From Streptomyces fumanus (GTDB lineage Bacteria > Actinomycetota > Actinomycetes > Streptomycetales > Streptomycetaceae), in contig NZ_BNBI01000007.1 of assembly GCF_014655295.1 (NCBI RefSeq), positions 372,001 through 436,000 of the forward strand: a stretch of 64,000 bases of DNA, given 5' to 3'. A program made the translations under genes and the position numbers. Shown one piece after another: positions 15,441-24,800 of this stretch (position 1 is its first letter; each line of letters starts with the position of its first letter). The notes beneath the pieces are model-generated. The model saw nothing but the letters and a program-made list of their open reading frames with translations, made no database searches and was not told the origin of the DNA.

Positions 15441-18400
15441 CACTTACCGGCTTTGCTCATGGCGCGTTGCACCAGGTCGTCGACGCCCATGTCGGCTATC
15501 GCCGTCTCCTGCTCCTGCTCCCGCGCCGGGGACTCCGCCGCGTCCGCTTCGCCTTCCTCGGTGAGGGTCATGAGGGCATCGAGGACGCCCAGTTCCCGCA
15601 GGCGGCTCAGCGGTGTCGTGGCCAGGACGCGGCGCAGGTCCTTCTCGCTGTCCGGTGCGGCGGGAGCGGGGATGTCGTCCAGGCCGAGGGCCGCGCGCAG
15701 GTGACGTACGAGGGCGACGGGGGTCGGATAGTCGAAGACGAGGGTGGTCGGCAGCCGGACCCCGGTGTGGTTGGCGAGCCGGTTGCGCAGTTCGACCGCC
15801 GTGAGGGAGTCGAAGCCCAGTTCGTTGAAGGCCAGGTCGGGGCCGATGGCGTGGGCGGTGGCGTGGCCCAGGACCCGGGCGGCCTCCTCCCGGACCAGGC
15901 CGAGCAGGAGCTGTTCCTGTTCCTCGGCGGTGGCACGGCCGAGACGCTGGGCGAAGGCCCCGGCGTCGGCGGCTGTGCCCGCCGTGCGCCGGGGTGGCCG
16001 GACCAGGCCGCGCAGCAGCGGCGGCACCGGCCCCGTGGCGGCCTGGGCGCGCAGCGCGCCGAAGTCCAGTCGCATCGGCAGCAGCACCGGCTGGGGCAGG
16101 CCCAGCGCGGTGTCGAACAGGGCCGCGCCCTCCTGCTCCGACAGCCCGATGACTCCGCCGCGTGCCATCCGCTGCTGGTCGGCCGTGGTGAGGTGGCCGG
16201 TCAGGCCGGACCCCGCGCCCTGCGTCCACAGGCCCCAGGCCAGCGACACGGCGGGGAGGCCCTGGGCCCGGCGCTGGTGGGCGAGGGCGTCCAGGTAGGC
16301 GTTGGCGGCGACGTAGCCGCCCTGTCCGGCGCTGCCGAGGGTGCCGGCGGCCGAGGAGAACAGGACGAACAGCGCCAGGTCCAGGTGCCGGGTCAGGTCG
16401 TGCAGGTGCTGTGCGGCGTCGGCCTTGGCGGCGAGGACGGTGTCCAGTCGTTCGGCGGTCAGGGCGGTGAGTACACCGTCGTCCAGGGCGCCCGCGCTGT
16501 GCACCACACCGTTCAGCGGGGCGTCCGGGGAAACGGTCGACAGCAGCGCGGCCACGGCGTCCCGGTCGGATACGTCGCAGGCGGCGATGCGGACCCTCGC
16601 CCCGAGGGCGGTCAGTTCGCGTTCCAGCTCGGCGGCGCCGTCGGCCCGGGGGCCGCTGCGGCTGGTCAGCAGCAGGTTGCGTACGCCGTGCTCGGTCACC
16701 AGGCGGCGGGCCGCCACCTTGCCGAGTGCTCCGGTACCGCCGGTGACGAGCACGGTGCCCTGCGGATCGGGCCGGCGCGGCAGCGTGAACACGTTCTTGC
16801 CGATGTGCCGGCCCTGGCTCATGAACCGGAAGGCGGCCGGAGCGTGCCGGATGTCCCAGGCGGTGAGCGGCGGCGGGGTCAGCACGCCCTGGTCGAAGAG
16901 GGCGACCAGCTCGGTCAGCATCCGCCCGATGCGTTCGCCGCCCGCGTCGGCCAGGTCGAAGGCCCGGTAGGTGACGCCGGGGTGCCGGGCGCCGACCTCG
17001 GTGGCGTCGCGGATGTCGGTCTTGCCCATCTCGATGAACCGGCCGCCCCGGGGCAGCAGGCGCAGCGAGGCGTCCACGAAGTCACCGGCGAGCGCGTCCA
17101 GGACGACATCGAAGCCCCGTCCGCCGGTCAGGTCGAGGAACCGCCGCTCGAAGTCCAGGGTGCGGGAGTTGGCGAGCCGGCCGTCGGGTACGCCGGCCGC
17201 GCGCGCCGCGTCCCACTTGGCCGGACTGGCGGTGCCGTAGACCTCGGCGCCCCAGTACCGGGCGAGCTGCACGGCGGCCATGCCGACACCCCCGGCGGCG
17301 GCGTGGATCAGCACCGACTCGCCGCGCTCCAGCCCCGCCAGGTCCCGCAGCCCGTACCAGGCGGTGAGGTAGACGCAGGGCACCGAGGCCGCCTGTTCGA
17401 ACGACCAGCCCCTCGGCATCGGTGCGAGGGTGCGGCAGTCGGCCACGGCCACCGGGCCGCCCGCGCCCTCGAACAGGCCCATGACCCGGTCGCCGGGCGC
17501 GAAGCGGGTGACGCCGGGACCGACCTCCGTGACCACCCCGGCGCCTTCGTTGCCGATGCTGATCTCACCCGGGTACATGCCCAGCGCCATCAGGACGTCA
17601 CGGAAGTTGAGGCCCGCGGCGCGCGTCTCGATCCGCACGTGCCCGGGAGGCAGTGCCGCCCGTGCCTCCGGCGCCGGCAGCAGGGCCAGGCCGTCCAGCG
17701 TGCCCGGGGCCCGCGTGCCCAACCGCCACGCCGGCTCACCCGCGGGTGCCGTCAGTACGTCGTCGGCGCCGGCCCGGGTGAGACGCCGCTGGTGGCAGAC
17801 TCCGTCACGCAGGGCGAGCTGCGGTTCGTCGCCGTCGAGCAGGGCGGCCAGCAGGGCGGGGAGTACGTCGGCGGAGGCCGCGGTGGCGTCCGTGTCGAGG
17901 AGCAGGACGCGGCCGGGGTGCTCCGACTGCGCGGTGCTGACGAGGCCCCACGCCGCGGCCAGCGCCGGGTTCGGCCGGTCACCGTCCCGCACGCTCACGG
18001 CACCCCTGGTCAGCACCACCAGACGGGTCCCCTCCAGGGCGGGGGCGCCGAGCCACGCCTGGAGCACCTCCAGGGTGCGGTGGGTGACCTGGTGCACATC
18101 CGTGCCCTCGGGTTCGTACAGCAGGACCGCCGACGGCCCGGTCACCCCCGTCACGTCCGCCGCGGTCCGCACGGAGACCGTCTCCCCGGGGGCGGCGGGA
18201 GCGACCCGCAACTCCTCCCAGCCCACCAGGAACATCTGCTCCAGCGGCGACCGCCCGCCGCCGGTCGCGTCCAGCCCGCCCGTCGGCACCGGCCGCGACA
18301 CCAGCGACTCGATCACCGCGACGGGCGCACCGTTCGGATCGGCCAGCCGGATACCCACCCCGTCCTTCCCGGCAGGCGTGATCCGCACCCGCAGTGCCGA

Positions 18401-21400
18401 CGCACCCGAAGCGTGCAGCGACACCCCTCGGTAGGCGAAGGGCAACGCGGGACCGGCGTCGGCGCCGGTGCGGTCGCGGAACGCGGTGGCGTGCAGGGCC
18501 GCGTCGAGCAGCGCGGGGTGCAGACCGAACCCGGCGGCCTCGGCGGTCAGTTCCCCGGGCAGGGCGACCTCCGCGTAGATCTCGTCGCCCCGCCGCCACG
18601 CCGCGCGCAGGCCGCGGAAGGCGGGACCGTACCCGTAACCGTCCGCCGCCAACTCCTCGTAGACGCCGCGCACCCGGTCCTCCGGGACCGGTACCGCCCC
18701 GGCGGGCGGCCACCGCGTCAAGTCCTGTACGTCCGGGCCGTCGCCGCCGACCGGGCCGCTCTCCGGGCTCAGCGTGCCGCTGACGTGCCGCACCCAGTCC
18801 GCCTCCTGACGGCGCGAGTGCACCGACACCTGACGCCGCCCGGACCCGTCCGGCGCGTCCACGGTCACCCGCACCTGCACACCCTCGTCCTCGGGCAGCG
18901 GCAGCGGCGCCTCCACCACCAGCTCCTCGACGGCACCGCACCCCACCTCGTCCCCGGCCCGCACCGCCAGCTCCACGAAGGCCGCCCCCGGCAACAGCAC
19001 CGTCCCCGCCGCCGCGTGGTCGGCCAGCCACGGATGCGTACGCAGCGACAGCCGCGAGGTGAACAGCACACCGCCGGACCCGGGCAGCTCCGTCACAGCA
19101 CCCAGCAGCGGGTGCTCGACCGGCGCCAGCCCCAGCGCCGCGGCGTCGGCCGTGCCTCCGCCTCGGCCCAGCCAATACCGCTGGTGTTGGAAGGGGTAGG
19201 TGGGGAGGTGCCAGGCGGTGTGTGGGGGTGTGGGGTGGTTGAGAAGCGTGGTCCAGTTGATGGGGAGGCCGCGGGTCCAGGCGTGGCCGAGGGAGGTGAG
19301 GAGTTGTCGGGTGCCGCCGTGGTGGCGGCGGAGGGTGCCGGTGATGAGGAGGGGTTCGGTTTGGGTGTGTTCGGCTGTGGCTTCGATGCTGGTGGTCAGG
19401 ACGGGGTGGGCGCTGATTTCGATGAAGGTGGTGAAGCCCTGGGTGAGGAGGTGGTCGATGGCGGGGGTGAAGTGCACGGTGTTGCGGAGGTTGCGGTACC
19501 AGTAGGTGGCGTCGAGGTGGGTGGTGTCGAGCCAGTCGGTGTCGACGGTGGACAGGAAGGGGGTGTGGGAGGTGGTGGGGGTGATGTCGGTGAGGGTGTG
19601 GGTGAGGTGGTCTTGGATGGTTTCGACGTGGGTGGTGTGGGAGGCGTAGTCGACGTCGATGGTGCGTGCGCGGATGCCGGTCTGGTCGCAGGTGGCGGCG
19701 AGTTCTGCGAGGGCTTGTGGTTCGCCTGCTACGACGACGGAGTCTGGTCCGTTGAGGGCGGCTGTCTGGATGCGGTGGTTCCAGGGGGTGGTGAGTTCCT
19801 CGGCCTGGGCGGGGGAGCAGGCGAGGGACATCATGCCGCCGTGTCCGGAGAGGTGGGTGGCGATGGCCTGGCTGCGCAGGACGACGACTTTGGCGGCGTC
19901 GGCGAGGGAGAGGGCGCCGGCTACGTGGGCTGCGGCGATCTCGCCCTGGGAGTGGCCGATGACGGCGGATGGCTGGACGCCTGCCGTCTGCCACACCCGC
20001 GCGAGGCCGACCATGACGGCGAAGGTCACTGGTTGGATGATGTCGACGCGGTCGAGGGGCTGCTGTCCGTGGATGGTGTCGAGGAGGGACCAGCCGGTCA
20101 GCGGGTCCATCACCGCCGCGCATTCGTCCAGTGCCTGGGCGAAGACGGGTGAGGCGGTGGCCAGTTCCGCGCCCATGCCGGCCCATTGGGTGCCCTGGCC
20201 GGGAAAGACGAACACCACGCGTCCCTGCACGTCTGCCCGGCCACTTGCGGTGTCTTCGGCCACGGCTTGGAGCCCGGTCAGCGCTTCGGCCCGGTCCTCG
20301 GCGATGATCACCGCGCGGCTGGGCAGTGCGGCGCGTGTGTGGGCCAGGAGCCCGGCCACCCGGCCCAGGTCGATGTCGGGCCGCTGGTGCAGGAAGTCGG
20401 CCAGTTGCCGTGCCTGAGCACGGATGCCCTGCTCATCGGCTCCGGAGACCAGCAGAGGCAGAGGACCGTCAAAGCGTGGACTAGGGGTGTCGGCGGGTTC
20501 GGGGACGTGTTCCAGGATGACGTGGGCGTTGGTGCCGCTCACCCCGAACCCCGACACCCCCACCCGCCTCGGACGCCCCGTCTGCGGCCACTCGCGTTCC
20601 TCGGTCAGCAGTTCCACCGCACCCGCCGACCAGTCCACCTGAGGCGACGGCGCATCCACATGCAAGGTCCGAGGCAGCACCCCGTGCCGCATCGCCATCA
20701 CCATCTTGATGACCCCGGCCACCCCGGCGGCGGCCTGCGCATGCCCGATGTTCGACTTCAGCGAGCCCAGCCACAGCGGCCGTTCACGCCCCTGCCCATA
20801 CGTCGCCATGAGCGCCTGCACCTCGATCGGGTCGCCGAGGCGGGTGCCGGTGCCGTGGCCTTCGACCGCGTCGATGTCCGAGGGGGCGAGGTGGGCGGCG
20901 GCCAGGGCGTCCTGGATGACGCGTTGCTGGGAGGGGCCGTTGGGGGCGGTGAGGCCGTTGGAGGCGCCGTCTTGGTTGACGGCGCTGCCACGTACGACCG
21001 CCAGGACCCGGTGTCCCAGTCGTTCCGCGTCCGACAGGCGCTCCACCAGCAGCACGCCCACACCCTCCGCCCAGCCCGTGCCGTCCGCCGCCGCGCCGTA
21101 CGCCTTGCAGCGGCCGTCCTCGGCCATGCCGCGCTGCCGGGAGAAGCCGACGAAGACGCTGGGCGTCGACATGACGGTGGCGCCGCCCACCAGGGCCATC
21201 GAGCACTCGCCGGACCGGAGGGCCTGGGCCGCCAGGTGCAGGCACACCAGGGAGGACGAGCAGGCCGTGTCCACGGTCACCGCGGGGCCCTCGAAGCCGA
21301 GCACGTACGACACCCGGCCGGTGAGCACGCTCGCCGAGCTGCCCGTCATCAGGTAGCCCTCGACGCCGTCGGGAACCGCGTCGACATCGGTGGCGTAATC

Positions 21401-21877
21401 CTGGTTGAGGGTGCCGAAGTAGACGCCGACATTCTCGCCGCGCAGGGTGGTCGGGTCGATGCCGGCCCGTTCGAACGCCTCCCAGGACGTTTCCAGGAGC
21501 AGCCGTTGCTGCGGGTCCATGGCCAGGGCCTCGCGCGGGGAGATGCCGAAGAAGGCCGCGTCGAAGCCGCCCGCGTCACGCAGGAAGCCGCCCTCACGGA
21601 CATAGCTGGTGCCGGGGTGGTCGGGGTCCGGGTCGAAGAGGTGGTCCAGGTCCCAGTCGCGGTCCTCGGGGAAGGCGCCGACGGCGTCGCCACCGGCCGC
21701 CACCAGGTTCCACAGGTCCTCCGGGGAGGCGACCCCGCCCGGCAGGCGGCAGGCCATGCCGACGATGGCGACGGGTTCCGTACGCGCGGCCTCGATCCGG
21801 CCGAGCCGCTGCCGGGTCTCGTGCAGGTCGGCGGTCACCCGCTTCAGATACCGGACCAGTTTCTCGTCATTGTCCAC
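15440..21877 (-). CDS. Type I PKS, module 6 (KS-AT-DH-ER-KR-ACP)
   Basis: This is a single fully reducing module of 2145 aa. An N-terminal docking coiled coil (~1-33) precedes KS ~33-455, AT ~555-900 (GHSQG, YASH: methylmalonyl), DH ~920-1190 (DHAAAGTVLLPG, LLDAALH), ER ~1392-1690 (NADPH loop HAAAGGVGMAAVQ), KR ~1705-1930 (TGGTGALG, Tyr in GQGGY, LDD) and ACP ~2020 (GFDSL). The C-terminal ~55 residues form an acidic docking tail ending in SKAGK. It should add a methyl-branched, fully saturated unit. The start is the GTG at 21877 with an AGGAAGG SD, 18 bases after the previous gene's stop. Its stop overlaps the next gene's start (TGATG). In the ER, LGM is followed by Tyr, unlike module 4. Confidence 0.95.
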   Translation of the reverse strand: MDNDEKLVRYLKRVTADLHETRQRLGRIEAARTEPVAIVGMACRLPGGVASPEDLWNLVAAGGDAVGAFPEDRDWDLDHLFDPDPDHPGTSYVREGGFLRDAGGFDAAFFGISPREALAMDPQQRLLLETSWEAFERAGIDPTTLRGENVGVYFGTLNQDYATDVDAVPDGVEGYLMTGSSASVLTGRVSYVLGFEGPAVTVDTACSSSLVCLHLAAQALRSGECSMALVGGATVMSTPSVFVGFSRQRGMAEDGRCKAYGAAADGTGWAEGVGVLLVERLSDAERLGHRVLAVVRGSAVNQDGASNGLTAPNGPSQQRVIQDALAAAHLAPSDIDAVEGHGTGTRLGDPIEVQALMATYGQGRERPLWLGSLKSNIGHAQAAAGVAGVIKMVMAMRHGVLPRTLHVDAPSPQVDWSAGAVELLTEEREWPQTGRPRRVGVSGFGVSGTNAHVILEHVPEPADTPSPRFDGPLPLLVSGADEQGIRAQARQLADFLHQRPDIDLGRVAGLLAHTRAALPSRAVIIAEDRAEALTGLQAVAEDTASGRADVQGRVVFVFPGQGTQWAGMGAELATASPVFAQALDECAAVMDPLTGWSLLDTIHGQQPLDRVDIIQPVTFAVMVGLARVWQTAGVQPSAVIGHSQGEIAAAHVAGALSLADAAKVVVLRSQAIATHLSGHGGMMSLACSPAQAEELTTPWNHRIQTAALNGPDSVVVAGEPQALAELAATCDQTGIRARTIDVDYASHTTHVETIQDHLTHTLTDITPTTSHTPFLSTVDTDWLDTTHLDATYWYRNLRNTVHFTPAIDHLLTQGFTTFIEISAHPVLTTSIEATAEHTQTEPLLITGTLRRHHGGTRQLLTSLGHAWTRGLPINWTTLLNHPTPPHTAWHLPTYPFQHQRYWLGRGGGTADAAALGLAPVEHPLLGAVTELPGSGGVLFTSRLSLRTHPWLADHAAAGTVLLPGAAFVELAVRAGDEVGCGAVEELVVEAPLPLPEDEGVQVRVTVDAPDGSGRRQVSVHSRRQEADWVRHVSGTLSPESGPVGGDGPDVQDLTRWPPAGAVPVPEDRVRGVYEELAADGYGYGPAFRGLRAAWRRGDEIYAEVALPGELTAEAAGFGLHPALLDAALHATAFRDRTGADAGPALPFAYRGVSLHASGASALRVRITPAGKDGVGIRLADPNGAPVAVIESLVSRPVPTGGLDATGGGRSPLEQMFLVGWEELRVAPAAPGETVSVRTAADVTGVTGPSAVLLYEPEGTDVHQVTHRTLEVLQAWLGAPALEGTRLVVLTRGAVSVRDGDRPNPALAAAWGLVSTAQSEHPGRVLLLDTDATAASADVLPALLAALLDGDEPQLALRDGVCHQRRLTRAGADDVLTAPAGEPAWRLGTRAPGTLDGLALLPAPEARAALPPGHVRIETRAAGLNFRDVLMALGMYPGEISIGNEGAGVVTEVGPGVTRFAPGDRVMGLFEGAGGPVAVADCRTLAPMPRGWSFEQAASVPCVYLTAWYGLRDLAGLERGESVLIHAAAGGVGMAAVQLARYWGAEVYGTASPAKWDAARAAGVPDGRLANSRTLDFERRFLDLTGGRGFDVVLDALAGDFVDASLRLLPRGGRFIEMGKTDIRDATEVGARHPGVTYRAFDLADAGGERIGRMLTELVALFDQGVLTPPPLTAWDIRHAPAAFRFMSQGRHIGKNVFTLPRRPDPQGTVLVTGGTGALGKVAARRLVTEHGVRNLLLTSRSGPRADGAAELERELTALGARVRIAACDVSDRDAVAALLSTVSPDAPLNGVVHSAGALDDGVLTALTAERLDTVLAAKADAAQHLHDLTRHLDLALFVLFSSAAGTLGSAGQGGYVAANAYLDALAHQRRAQGLPAVSLAWGLWTQGAGSGLTGHLTTADQQRMARGGVIGLSEQEGAALFDTALGLPQPVLLPMRLDFGALRAQAATGPVPPLLRGLVRPPRRTAGTAADAGAFAQRLGRATAEEQEQLLLGLVREEAARVLGHATAHAIGPDLAFNELGFDSLTAVELRNRLANHTGVRLPTTLVFDYPTPVALVRHLRAALGLDDIPAPAAPDSEKDLRRVLATTPLSRLRELGVLDALMTLTEEGEADAAESPAREQEQETAIADMGVDDLVQRAMSKAGK
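19180..20225 (-). repeat. Methylmalonyl-AT block, copy in module 6
   Basis: Near-identical to the module 1 and module 7 blocks. The KS-AT linker upstream (about 20330-20500) matches module 1 best, so the three copies form a mosaic. Confidence 0.8.
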
Positions 21878-21895
21878 CGGGGGTCACCTTCCTCT

Positions 21896-24800
21896 TCACT
21901 CGTGGGCGCGGCTGGAATCCGACGGGTCGACGATCCCGAACTCCTCGTCGATGAAGGCCAGAACGTCGTCGACGGACGCCGTGTCGAGCGTCGTCTGGAC
22001 ACTGTCGGTGCCGCCGGCCGGTCCGGGGGCGACGGTGCTGAGCCGGGCCGCCAGCACCCGGAGCCGGGCGGCGGCGACGGTGTCCTTGGCACGGTCGGCC
22101 GGACGGGCCGCCACCAGGTCCTCCAGCCGGGCCAGCTCGCCCAGCAGCGGGTCCTCCGCGGTGCCGGTGTCCAGCAGGGTGTTCAGGTGGTCGGCGAGGG
22201 CCACGGGTGTCGGGAAGTCGAAGGCGAAGGTGGCGGGCAGGCGCAGCCCGGTACGGGCGAGGAGCCGGTCGCGCAGTTCGATCACCGTGAGCGAGTCGAA
22301 GCCGACATCGGTGAAGGCGGCCCCGTGGCCGATGCGGCCGGCGGAGGTGTGCCCGAGGACGTGGGCCGCTTCCTGCCGGACCAGATCGAGGAGGATCGCC
22401 TGCCGGTCGGCGGCGCCCACGCCCGCCAGCCGGGTCTTGAGCGCGTCCGCGCCGTCGGCCGGTGCCCGCCTGGCCCGTTGCCGCCCGCGCCGGGGCCGGG
22501 GAACCAGACCGCGCAGCAGCGGGGGGACCGGTCCGTCGGCGGCCTGGGCACGCAGGGCGCCCAGGTCCAGCTTCATGGGGAGCAGCACGGGTGCGCCGCC
22601 GCGCAGTGCGGCGTCGAACAGCGCCATGCCCTCGGCCGCCGACAGCGGTGCCATGCCGTCGCGGGCGAGCCTGCGGCGGTCGGTGGCGTCGAGTCCGGCC
22701 GTCATGCCGGCGTCCTGGGCCCACATGCCCCAGCCGAGGGAGAGCGCGGGGAGTCCCCGGGCGGCGCGGTGCTGTGCCAGGGCGTCCAGATAGGCGTTGG
22801 CGGCGGCGTAGTTGCCCTGCCCCGAGCTGCCGAAGGTACCGGCCGCGGAGGAGAACAGGACGAAGGCGGAGAGGTCCAGGCCGGCGGTCAGTTCGTGGAG
22901 GTGGCGGGCGCCGTCCGCCTTCGGGCGCAGCACCGTGTCCATGCGGTCCGGCGCCAGCGCCGTCAGCACGCCGTCGTCCAGCACGCCGGCCGTGTGCACC
23001 ACCGCCGTCAGCGGCGCGTCGGCCGGTATCCCGGCCAGCAGCCCGGCCACCGCCGCCCGGTCCCCGATGTCGCAGGCGAGCACGTGGACGCGGGCCCCGG
23101 CCGCCTCCAGTTCCGCCGCCAGTCCGGCCGCGCCGGGCGCCGCGGGTCCGCTCCTGCCGGCCAGGACGAGGCTGCGCGCTCCGTGCGTACGCACCAGGTG
23201 CCGGGCCACCACCGCGCCGAGCGCCCCCGTGCCGCCCGTGACGAGCACCGTGCCGTCGCCGAGCGGTGTGCCACGGGTCCCGGGTGCCTCAGCCGGGGCC
23301 TCGGCGCGCACGAGCCGGCGCAGGAAGCACCGCCCCTCGCGGACCGCGGCCTGCGTCTCGTCGGCGGCGAACAGGGCGGGTACGAGGGTGCTCAGTGCCG
23401 TGCGCGAGGACGGGGCGTCGTCGATGTCGACCAGGGCGACGCGTCCGGCGTTCTCCGACTGCGCGGTCCCGGCCAGACCCCACAGGGCGCCGAGCGCGGG
23501 GTCGGTGTCCTCGCCCGGTGCCACCGCCACCGCGCCCCGGGTGATCACGGCCAGCCGCGTGCCGTCCAGGGCCGGTTCGGCCGACCACGCCTGGACGACG
23601 GCCAGCAGACGGCCGGTCAGCTCGCGCAGGGCCTCCGGTTCGGTCAGCTCGCGCAGGGCGCCGGGTTCGGTCAGCTCGACCGTCAGTGTGCCGGTGAGGC
23701 CGCCGCCGCGGGCGGCCAGTGCGCGGACGTCCGCCGCCGAGCCGACCGGTACCGCCACGGACTCCGTGACCTCGTCCGGGGCGGACGGTGCCGTCGGCGT
23801 CGTCTCCTCCCAGTCCGGGCGCAGCAGGTGCTCGCCGGCCGGGCCGCCGGCCAATCGCGCGGGCTCGACCGGCCGGGACACCATCGAACCCACGGACGCG
23901 ACGGGGGCGCCGGTCCCGTCGGCCAGGTGCAGCGACATGCTGTCCCCGCCGGTCGCGACCACCCGTACCCGCACGGCCGTGGCACCCGTGGCGTGCAGGG
24001 TGACATCGCGCCACACGTACGGCAGTGCCGTGTGCGCGCCGGTACGGTCGGCGCGGTGCTGGAAGTCGGCCGCGTGCAGGGCGGCGTCCAGAAGCGCCGG
24101 GTGCAGTCCGAAGGCCGCCGCCCGGTCCTCGTGCTCGTCGGGCAGGGCCACCTCGGCGTACACCGCGCCGTCCGCGCGCCAGGCCGCCCGCACCCCCTGG
24201 AACACCGGCCCGTACCGGTACCCGGCCTGCTCCAGACCGTCGTACAGCGCCGCCACCTCCGCCGGGTCCACGGCGACGGCACCCTCCGGCGGCCACACCG
24301 ACAGGTCCACGGCCTCCGGCGCCGTACCCGATGCCGTCCCCGGCGCGGACACCGGACGCAGCGTCCCCGAGACGTGCCGGACCCAGGCGGCGCCCGCCTC
24401 CTCGGCCCGTGAGTGCATCCGTACCGTGCGCCGGCCGTCCTCCCCGGCCGCCCCCACGCTCACCCGCAGGTGCACCCCGGTGCCCTCGGCCAGCGGCAGC
24501 GGTGTCTCCATGACCAGTTCCTCGACCGTGCCGCACCCCACCTCGTCACCGGCCCGCACGGCCAGTTCCACGAAGGCCGCGCCGGGCAGCAGTACGGCCC
24601 CGGCCGCGACGTGGTCGGCCAGCCACGGGTGGGTGGCCAGCGACAGCCGGGACGTGAACAGCACCTCCTCCGACTCCGGCACCTCCACCACCGCGCCCAG
24701 CAACGGGTGACCGGCCTCCTCCAGGCCCGCCGCCGTCACATCGCCGGCCGCCGTGCCGTCCGCCGTCAGCCAGTAGGTCTCCCGCTGGAACGGGTACGTC